The position numbers and the translations under genes were made by a program. A DNA stretch of 5,017 bases, from positions 1-5,017 of the forward strand of contig WLDA01000077.1 of NCBI GenBank assembly GCA_009705025.1, in the 5' to 3' direction. Source of the stretch: Actinomycetota bacterium (lineage in GTDB: Bacteria > Actinomycetota > Actinomycetes > Nanopelagicales > Nanopelagicaceae). This document shows positions 1 through 4,688 of this stretch, piece by piece. Below the pieces are notes generated by a model that saw only the letters and a list, made by a program, of their open reading frames with translations, searched no databases and had not been told where the DNA came from. Each line of letters opens with the position of its first letter. Position 1 is the first letter of the stretch.

Positions 1-75
1 ATCACAGTGGCCCTCGGTGTGTACCCAGCACCGCTTATTGATTTCATCAATAAGTTCGCAACCTTTATTCGCTAA
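1..75 (+). CDS. nuoN: NADH-quinone oxidoreductase subunit N, C-terminal end (partial)
   Basis: Reading from base 1 gives 24 residues and then TAA at 73-75; the start lies outside the window. The peptide begins ITVALGVYPAPLIDFINKFA. A hydrophobic stretch with LGVYPAPL followed by a short amphipathic tail is the usual C-terminus of complex I subunit N, a proton-pumping membrane antiporter-like subunit. The downstream neighbour supports this, because in actinobacteria such as Streptomyces I recall the nuo operon ending with nuoN close to a long-chain polyprenyl diphosphate synthase. The stop overlaps the next start by one base (TAATG), so the two are probably cotranscribed and translationally coupled. 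Only a short tail is visible. The related antiporter-like subunits NuoM/NuoL are the alternatives, though they are less likely in this position. Confidence 0.68.
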   Translation: MTVALGVYPAPLIDFINKFATFIR

Positions 76-1064
76 TGCCAACTATTGGGATTCCAAATGT
101 CTCACCTCTTCTTGAGGCAGAGCTTGAAATCTCAATGGAGCGCGTTGAATCATTACTCCGTAGTCATATCGAAGGCGATTACCCACTTGTTGTAGAAACT
201 TCTCGCCACTTGGTAGAAGCGGGTGGTAAGCGCTTACGTCCATTACTCACACTAATTACAGCTCAATTCGGAGATCCAAGTAATCGCGGAATTATCGAAG
301 CAGCAGTTGTCTGCGAACTAACACATTTAGCAACTCTTTATCACGATGATGTTATGGATGAAGCACCACTTCGTCGCGGTGTAGAAAGTGCCAATAACCG
401 TTGGGGAAACACAATTGCAATCTTGACAGGTGATTATTTATTTGCCAAAGCATCAGACCTACTTGCTGACCTTGGCCCCGAAGCAGTTCGTTTACAAGCG
501 CGCACTTTCGAAAGATTAGTTATTGGCCAAATTACGGAAACACAAGGTCCACAAAATGGCGAAGACCCAATTGAGCACTACTTACAAGTTGTTGCCGATA
601 AGACTGGTTCACTCATTGCAACAAGTGCCAGGTTCGGTGCAATGCTCTCTGGTGCAAGCCGAGAAGTTACAGAAACTGTTACTAAATTTGGTGAGAAAAT
701 TGGTGTCGCATTCCAACTAGCCGATGACGTCATAGATATTGCAAGTGAATCCAATCAGTCAGGTAAAACTCCTGGTACCGATCTTCGTGAAGGTGTCCCC
801 ACCCTTGTCACTCTTAATGTCATGAGATCTACCGATAAGGCAGATAAAGAATTACAGAATCTATTGAAGAAGCCAATCAAAGATACAAAGACCGTAAATC
901 AAGTTCTCAAAGCACTACGTAATCACAAGGCTTTAGATCAATCCAGATTGCAATTGCATCAAGTAGCTAAAGAAGCCCGAGAAGCACTTGGTCCGCTACC
1001 AGTTTCTGACGCATCAGCAGCACTATTTTCTTTATGCGACGCTGTCGTCAATCGTTCTGTTTGA
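75..1064 (+). CDS. Long-chain polyprenyl diphosphate synthase (trans-isoprenyl, class I)
   Basis: The 329-residue protein is full length for the family. It condenses isopentenyl diphosphate onto an allylic diphosphate in the cytoplasm, probably giving the C30-C50 tail of menaquinone. Visible motifs are GGKRLRP at 50-56 (IPP binding), the first Asp-rich motif DDVMD at 91-95 followed by RRG, the K-T pair near 176-177, FQLADDVID with the second Asp-rich motif at 217-221, and KTPGTDLREG at 231-240. The residue five before the first Asp motif is Ala86, with Thr87 next to it. Small residues here leave the product tunnel open, so a long product is expected rather than farnesyl or geranylgeranyl diphosphate. 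The ATG overlaps the stop of the upstream nuoN-like gene, which fits coupling and links quinone-tail synthesis to complex I. The 3' end overlaps rarD on the other strand by 33 bp. The exact chain length is not readable. Confidence 0.93.
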   Translation: MPTIGIPNVSPLLEAELEISMERVESLLRSHIEGDYPLVVETSRHLVEAGGKRLRPLLTLITAQFGDPSNRGIIEAAVVCELTHLATLYHDDVMDEAPLRRGVESANNRWGNTIAILTGDYLFAKASDLLADLGPEAVRLQARTFERLVIGQITETQGPQNGEDPIEHYLQVVADKTGSLIATSARFGAMLSGASREVTETVTKFGEKIGVAFQLADDVIDIASESNQSGKTPGTDLREGVPTLVTLNVMRSTDKADKELQNLLKKPIKDTKTVNQVLKALRNHKALDQSRLQLHQVAKEAREALGPLPVSDASAALFSLCDAVVNRSV

Positions 1065-1922
1065 TTTTACTAAATCAACTCCGAGTGTAATTAGCGCAAT
1101 CCAAATAATAAAAAATCCAGCCCAGCGCGCAGTTGGCATTGGTTCGTGATTGAGCCAAACGCCGAGTGAGAATTGAATTGTCGGAGTGATGTATTGCAAT
1201 AATCCGATAATTGAATATGGCAGACGCGTTGTGGAACCATTGAATAGCAATAGTGGAATCGCCGTTACGACACCTGCGCTTATAAGTAAGAAACTTTCAC
1301 CTACGTGTTGACCTAATTGCCCAGTTCCTTGAATGGCGAGCCAGATCAAATAACCACCGTAAAAGGGTAAAGAGAGCGATGTTTCAACAGTTAATCCTTC
1401 GAGTGCTCCTAAGTTCAATTGTTTCTTTACTAAACCATAGGAACCCCACGAAATGGCAAGAGAAAGTGCAACCCACGGCAAGCGACCGTAGTCATATGTG
1501 AGTACTGCAACGCCTACTGCTGCAATTGAAACAGAAGCCCATTGAAGTTTGCGCATCTTCTCTTTGAGCAAGATGACTCCGAAAGCAATAATGATGAGTG
1601 GATTGATGTAATACCCAAGCGCCGCTTCAACAACGTGATCATGATTGACTGCCCAGATATATGTAATCCAGTTGACTGAGATAAGAATAGTTGAAAGCAC
1701 TAAACGGGCGATAACAGTTGGTTTTTTGAAAAGAGCAAATGTTGATCGCAGTTGTTTTCCAAGAGCAAGTGCAACTAAACAAAAAGCAAGAGTCCATACA
1801 GCGCGATGAGAAACTATTTCAAGTGCAGTAGCTGGCTCTAAGAGTGGCCAATACAAAGGGAATAAGCCCCACAAGACATATGAACTAACTCCGAAGAGTA
1901 GGCCTAGCTTATAGCGACTCAA
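1032..1922 (-). CDS. rarD: RarD-type EamA/DMT-family inner-membrane transporter
   Basis: The 296-residue, strongly hydrophobic protein has about ten likely membrane segments, the usual RarD size and topology (two repeated EamA halves). Recognisable RarD stretches are YVLWGLFPLYWPLL (15-28), EIVSHRAVWTL (35-45), ALGYYINPL (101-109), SWGSYGLVKKQ (158-168), GLTVET (176-181) and LLQYITPTIQFSLGVW (241-256). RarD proteins are named from a chloramphenicol-sensitivity annotation, but their substrate is generally unknown; a metabolite exporter is likely. The start is TTG at 1922-1920. The codon just upstream is the in-frame TAA of yajQ, so no earlier start is possible, and the next Met is only at residue 123, after several membrane segments. 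I see no good ribosome-binding site, so translation probably depends on ribosomes ending yajQ. The last 11 codons, including the stop, overlap the polyprenyl synthase gene on the other strand. Confidence 0.9.
   Translation of the reverse strand: MSRYKLGLLFGVSSYVLWGLFPLYWPLLEPATALEIVSHRAVWTLAFCLVALALGKQLRSTFALFKKPTVIARLVLSTILISVNWITYIWAVNHDHVVEAALGYYINPLIIIAFGVILLKEKMRKLQWASVSIAAVGVAVLTYDYGRLPWVALSLAISWGSYGLVKKQLNLGALEGLTVETSLSLPFYGGYLIWLAIQGTGQLGQHVGESFLLISAGVVTAIPLLLFNGSTTRLPYSIIGLLQYITPTIQFSLGVWLNHEPMPTARWAGFFIIWIALITLGVDLVKSNRTIDDSVA
1061..1078. terminator. AT-rich hairpin at the convergent gene ends, possible weak bidirectional terminator
   Basis: TTGATTT (1061-1067) and AAATCAA (1072-1078) form a perfect 7-bp inverted repeat with a 4-base loop. 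It includes the TGA stop of the polyprenyl synthase (1062-1064) and lies inside the last codons of rarD on the other strand. Only one of the seven pairs is G-C, and no T-run follows on either strand, so it is a poor intrinsic terminator. It is listed because it is the only hairpin I found where these two converging transcripts should end. Confidence 0.25.
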
Positions 1923-2414
1923 TTATCTGTAATTCGTAAATTGAACTGCAAACTCCCAAGGAGCATCTTTGACCATCTGAATCGCTTCTTGAAGATCATC
2001 GCGGCTCTTAGATGTAACACGAAGTTCATCACCTTGAATCTGAGTCTTCAATGACTTTGGACCTTCATCGCGTAAAAACTTTGCAATCTTCTTTGCATTC
2101 TCTGTTGAAATTCCCTCTTTAAGAGGGCATGCAATTTTGTAAATCTTTCCGCTCAGTTGTGGGGGAGCAGCATCTAAATGCTTGAGTGATACTCCGCGCT
2201 TAATCATTTTATCTTTTACAACATCAAGTGCTGCTTTTGCGCGCTCTTCCGTATCTGCCTCGATAGAAATTTTGTCACCTTCAATTTCAATTTTTGAACC
2301 TGTGTTCTTGAAATCAAAACGTGTATCAATCTCACGGATTGCCTGATTGATGGCGTTGTCGAGTTCCATACGATCAATCTTGGAAGTTATATCGAAACTG
2401 CTATCTGCTGCCAC
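1923..2414 (-). CDS. yajQ: YajQ family nucleotide-binding protein
   Basis: The 163-residue cytoplasmic protein matches the YajQ family in length and at both ends. The N-terminus carries [17 protein letters not shown] (5-21) and RFDFKNTGS (32-40). The C-terminal half has [18 protein letters not shown] (125-142), and the protein ends in VQFTNYR, close to the family's usual QFxNYR terminus. YajQ folds as two RNP-like domains. Family members bind nucleotides, and some proteobacterial ones bind cyclic di-GMP and act on transcription; whether the actinobacterial protein does so is unknown. The start is GTG at 2414-2412, supported by a strong ribosome-binding site GAGGGG (2428-2423) eight bases upstream and by the expected N-terminal sequence. 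It is first in a leftward pair with rarD, with no bases between the two genes. No functional reason for the pairing is evident. Confidence 0.95.
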   Translation of the reverse strand: MAADSSFDITSKIDRMELDNAINQAIREIDTRFDFKNTGSKIEIEGDKISIEADTEERAKAALDVVKDKMIKRGVSLKHLDAAPPQLSGKIYKIACPLKEGISTENAKKIAKFLRDEGPKSLKTQIQGDELRVTSKSRDDLQEAIQMVKDAPWEFAVQFTNYR

Positions 2415-2422
2415 TGTGAATA

Positions 2423-2428
2423 CCCCTC
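2423..2428 (-). promoter_or_regulatory. Ribosome-binding site of yajQ
   Basis: On the minus strand GAGGGG lies eight bases before the GTG start at 2414. It is the clearest Shine-Dalgarno sequence in the window and supports the GTG start over any internal ATG. Confidence 0.75.
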
Positions 2429-2431
2429 ATG

Positions 2432-2450
2432 TATGTAATTCTTTTACGTA
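2432..2450. promoter_or_regulatory. Imperfect inverted repeat in the divergent promoter region, possible operator
   Basis: TATGTAA (2432-2438) and TTACGTA (2444-2450) are inverted half-sites separated by five bases, with six of seven positions matching. The repeat lies around the expected transcription start of yajQ and upstream of the hydroxy-acid dehydrogenase gene, where a repressor could act on either unit. LldD-type genes are often controlled by GntR/FadR-family regulators, but no such regulator is in the window. AT-rich intergenic DNA produces such repeats by chance. Confidence 0.25.
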
Positions 2451-2477
2451 TTCTAATGAGCGCAATTGTAGGGTAAA
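2450..2477 (-). promoter_or_regulatory. Candidate sigma-70-type promoter for yajQ-rarD
   Basis: On the minus strand TTTACC (2477-2472) is followed after 16 bases by TAGAAT (2455-2450). The -10 matches five of six consensus bases and the -35 four of six. Transcription would start near 2443, leaving a leader of roughly 30 bases that holds the GAGGGG ribosome-binding site. The -35 box overlaps the region directly before the divergent hydroxy-acid dehydrogenase gene, so the two transcription units share promoter DNA. Assigned by eye only. Confidence 0.45.
2469..2474 (+). promoter_or_regulatory. Candidate -10 box (or weak RBS) before the hydroxy-acid dehydrogenase gene
   Basis: TAGGGT fits the actinobacterial TANNNT -10 pattern and ends 11 bases before the ATG at 2486, which would give a leaderless or almost leaderless mRNA. 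I see no convincing -35 box at 16-18 bases. The same bases contain AGGG, which could instead act as a rather distant ribosome-binding site 12 bases from the start. The two readings cannot be separated from sequence alone. Confidence 0.3.
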
Positions 2478-2485
2478 TTCACCAC

Positions 2486-3706
2486 ATGATTCGGGCCACT
2501 CGTAGATTTCCGAGCCTGCCATATTTTTGGTCCTTGATTGATTGGACGCTACCTTCACTATTTTCTTACAAGAGGTCATTGCGAAGAGTTCAAAATATTG
2601 ACGATATGGCTCGGGTTGCAAAAAAACGCACCCCTAAGGTCGTATTTGATTATGTAGCAGGTAGTGCAGTCGACGAGGTCGCATATTCGAGATCCAGAGC
2701 GGCATTTGCACGTATTGAATTGAATTCAAATGTTTTACGTGATGTCTCTGCGATAAATACAACTGCATCAATTCTTGGGAAGAGCACTGATCTTCCAATC
2801 GCATTTGCTCCAACTGGGTACACACGTCTTATGCACCATATAGGTGAGGCAGCGGTTGCAAATGTTGCCGCCGAAAAGAATTTGATTTATGCCCTTTCAA
2901 CAATGGGAACAACCTCACCTGCTGAACTTGCACAATTGGTTCCACAATCTCGTAGGTGGTTTCAGTTATACATAATGAAGAACCGTGCTGACACTTTGGC
3001 AGTTGTGAAGCAGGCTAAGGAGAATGGCTTTGAAGCGCTAGTCCTTACAGTAGATACACCTGTTCCTGGTCTGCGATATAGAGATAACCGCAACGGGCTA
3101 ACAGTTCCACCAAAAATAAGACTCGATACGATCTTTGCAATTGCACGTAAGCCTCGTTGGTGGCTCAACCTATTTACAACGGGCAAACTCGAATTTGCAG
3201 CATTTCGTGGATGGGATAAATCTTTATCCGAACTTGCTGATCTTATTTTTGACTCATCAACGACCTTTGAAGATATTACGTGGCTGCGCTCCGTTTGGGA
3301 TGGACCAATTGTCATAAAAGGAATACAAAATGTTGAAGATGCAAAGACAGTTGCACAACTTGGTGTTCAGGCAATTATTTTGTCCAATCACGGTGGACGT
3401 CAATTTGATCGTGGTCCGGTCCCATTAGAGATACTGGAAGAAGTTGTTGCAGCAGTTGGTACAAAAGTCGAGGTTTATATAGATGGCGCAGTTATGTCAG
3501 GACTCGATGCGCTCGGAGCAATAGCTCTGGGTGCAAAAGCAGTATTTATTGGCCGTGCCTATTTATATGGAATTATGGCTAACGGTGAAGCAGGAGTTGA
3601 TCAAGTCGTTGAAATGATGCGAAAAGAATTTGTAAATGGCATGGCGCTTATGGGTTGCAGGAATATTGAAGAGGTTCGCACAAATGGTGCTCGGATTAGG
3701 GATTAG
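2486..3706 (+). CDS. lldD: FMN-dependent alpha-hydroxy-acid dehydrogenase (LldD2-like)
   Basis: The 406-residue enzyme belongs to the L-lactate dehydrogenase/glycolate oxidase TIM-barrel family, which oxidises a 2-hydroxy acid to a 2-oxo acid through FMN; LldD-type members pass electrons to the membrane quinone pool. By family alignment the expected active-site residues are present: Tyr56 in FDYVAGS, Tyr162 in FQLYIM, Arg197 in GLRYRD, Lys278 in VIKGI, and His302 and Arg305 in SNHGGRQ. GRAYLYG (356-362) is the usual FMN phosphate loop. Met337 in DGAVMSG occupies a place where glycolate oxidase and E. coli LldD have Arg; as I recall, Mycobacterium LldD2 also has Met there. The roughly 40 residues before the core, with RRFPS and KRSLRRVQNIDD, match the LldD2-type extension, so ATG 2486 is preferred over the in-frame ATG for Met41. 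It forms an operon with the SDR gene 3 bp downstream. Lactate is the default substrate guess, but other hydroxy acids are possible. Confidence 0.9.
   Translation: MIRATRRFPSLPYFWSLIDWTLPSLFSYKRSLRRVQNIDDMARVAKKRTPKVVFDYVAGSAVDEVAYSRSRAAFARIELNSNVLRDVSAINTTASILGKSTDLPIAFAPTGYTRLMHHIGEAAVANVAAEKNLIYALSTMGTTSPAELAQLVPQSRRWFQLYIMKNRADTLAVVKQAKENGFEALVLTVDTPVPGLRYRDNRNGLTVPPKIRLDTIFAIARKPRWWLNLFTTGKLEFAAFRGWDKSLSELADLIFDSSTTFEDITWLRSVWDGPIVIKGIQNVEDAKTVAQLGVQAIILSNHGGRQFDRGPVPLEILEEVVAAVGTKVEVYIDGAVMSGLDALGAIALGAKAVFIGRAYLYGIMANGEAGVDQVVEMMRKEFVNGMALMGCRNIEEVRTNGARIRD
3698..3702 (+). promoter_or_regulatory. Ribosome-binding site of the SDR gene inside the end of the lldD-like gene
   Basis: AGGGA lies seven bases before the ATG at 3710 and within the last codons of the upstream gene. 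It supports that start and cotranscription of the two genes. Confidence 0.6.
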
Positions 3707-3709
3707 AAA

Positions 3710-4492
3710 ATGAATAAAATTGCAATTGTCACAGGTGGTGCCAAAGGAATTGGATATGGAAGTGCACATCGTCTACTCAAGGATGGCGCAACGGTAATCA
3801 TTTTAGATATTGACGCAGATGGTCTTGCAAAAGCAGTAAAGGATTTTGCTAGTTTTGAAGGTCGTATTTTTTCTGAGACTGTCGATATTTCATCAGACTC
3901 ACAAGTCAAAAAAGCTATTGAAAATGTGGGAAATAAATATGGCCATATAGATTTCCTGGTCAACTGTGCCGGGATTCAGACTTATGGAAATGCTGTTGAA
4001 ACCAGTGAAGAGACCTGGGATAAAACCTTTGATGTAAATGTGAAGTCAATGTATTTGACCGCTAAGTATGCGATTCCATTTATGCAAAAAGCAAAAGGTG
4101 GCTCAATTGTAAATATCTCTTCTGTGCAATCACTTGCAAATCAAAAGGGAGTGCTTGCCTACGCCGCCTCCAAAGGTGCAATAAATGCACTCACTCGAGC
4201 GCTTGCAGTAGATCACGCATCAGATCACATTCGATGTAATGCAATTTTACCTGCCTCAGTTGATACACCAATGTTGCGTGAATCTGCACGTGCATTTAGT
4301 GGTCATAAAACAGAAGATGAAATTATTTCCGAATGGGGAAAATCGCACCCAATAGGACGTATGGCAAGCATTGACGATATTGGTGAACTTGTTGGATTTT
4401 TATGTTCAGATAAATCCTCATTTATTACTGGAAGTTCTTATGTAATTGATGGCGGACTTATGTCACAAATCCCAGTGATATTGCCTGAATAA
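3710..4492 (+). CDS. Short-chain dehydrogenase/reductase (SDR), classical FabG-like type
   Basis: The 260-residue protein is a typical classical SDR: a Rossmann-fold NAD(P)-dependent oxidoreductase acting on an alcohol or carbonyl in the cytoplasm. Visible elements are the cofactor loop TGGAKGIG (8-15), Asp33 at the end of the second strand (ILDID), which usually favours NAD(H) over NADP(H), Asp59-Ile60, NCAG (85-88), Asn110, catalytic Ser138, and Tyr151/Lys155 in YAASK. The C-terminal part has PASVDTPM (181-188) and the family ending ITGSSYVIDGGL (239-250). The gene starts 3 bp after the LldD-like dehydrogenase stop with its own AGGGA site, so both are probably made from one mRNA and may act on related substrates. 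The substrate is not readable. Resemblance to sugar- and sugar-acid-dehydrogenase SDRs is only general, and a dedicated fatty-acid role (FabG) is unlikely in this context. Confidence 0.9.
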   Translation: MNKIAIVTGGAKGIGYGSAHRLLKDGATVIILDIDADGLAKAVKDFASFEGRIFSETVDISSDSQVKKAIENVGNKYGHIDFLVNCAGIQTYGNAVETSEETWDKTFDVNVKSMYLTAKYAIPFMQKAKGGSIVNISSVQSLANQKGVLAYAASKGAINALTRALAVDHASDHIRCNAILPASVDTPMLRESARAFSGHKTEDEIISEWGKSHPIGRMASIDDIGELVGFLCSDKSSFITGSSYVIDGGLMSQIPVILPE

Positions 4493-4498
4493 CTCGGA

Positions 4499-4528
4499 TT
4501 TCGAGAGTCTCGATAAATAAGGTAATCT
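4499..4528 (+). promoter_or_regulatory. Candidate promoter of the tRNA-Tyr gene
   Basis: TTTCGA (4499-4504) and TAATCT (4523-4528) are separated by 18 bases; the -10 fits TANNNT. Transcription would start near 4535, leaving a leader of roughly 16 bases before the mature tRNA end at 4551, as expected for a tRNA transcribed on its own. The -35 box is weak. Confidence 0.35.
4501..4513. repeat. Short perfect palindrome between the SDR gene and tRNA-Tyr
   Basis: TCGAGA-G-TCTCGA is an inverted repeat with 6-base arms around one central base, starting nine bases after the SDR stop codon. As RNA it can fold only as a 5-bp stem with a 3-base loop, and TAAATAAGG rather than a T-run follows, so it is not a standard terminator. 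It overlaps the candidate tRNA promoter and could be a protein-binding site or chance. Confidence 0.35.
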
Positions 4529-4550
4529 ACGCAAGCCGTTACAAACCCTT

Positions 4551-4635
4551 GGCGGGTTGCCCGAGCGGCCAATGGGAGGGGACTGTAAATCCCCCGGCTC
4601 TGCCTTCGAAGGTTCAAATCCTTCACCCGCCACCA
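4551..4635 (+). tRNA. tRNA-Tyr (anticodon GUA), CCA encoded
   Basis: The 85 bases fold as a complete class II tRNA. The acceptor stem pairs GGCGGGT (4551-4557) with ACCCGCC (4625-4631), followed by discriminator A (4632) and encoded CCA (4633-4635). The anticodon stem GGGGA/TCCCC (4578-4582 and 4590-4594) encloses the loop CTGTAAA, placing anticodon GTA at 4585-4587, which reads the Tyr codons UAC and UAU. The 13-base variable arm (4595-4607) has a GGC/GCC stem, as bacterial tRNA-Tyr has. The T arm is GAAGG-TTCAAAT-CCTTC (4608-4624). The gene lies alone between an SDR gene and a P450-like gene on the same strand. Confidence 0.97.
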
Positions 4636-4674
4636 GTTTCTTTACTTCAAACCTATCCAAGTTAAAGTGATGAC

Positions 4675-4680
4675 TATAAG
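4675..4680 (+). promoter_or_regulatory. Candidate -10 box for a leaderless P450 transcript
   Basis: TATAAG matches five of six bases of the TATAAT consensus and ends eight bases before the GTG start at 4689, so transcription would begin at or within a base or two of the start codon. No ribosome-binding site precedes the GTG, which fits a leaderless mRNA, common in actinobacteria. No clear -35 box is seen. Confidence 0.42.
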
Positions 4681-4688
4681 ATTTAAAA

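Noticed and set aside
523..720. Open frame of 65 codons within the polyprenyl synthase gene
   Set aside because: It is a shadow in another frame of a gene with clear family motifs, and shows no recognisable domain of its own.
2427..3315. Several minus-strand open frames opposite the LldD-like gene
   Set aside because: They lie opposite a well-supported conserved enzyme and resemble no family. The 64-codon one would also cover the divergent promoter region.
3563..3963. Minus-strand open frames opposite the end of the LldD-like gene and the start of the SDR gene
   Set aside because: They are antisense shadows of two genes with intact motifs. No homology cues.
4636..4660. T-rich stretch after the tRNA CCA as an intrinsic terminator
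   Set aside because: GTTTCTTTACTT is T-rich but no GC-rich hairpin separate from the tRNA itself precedes it.
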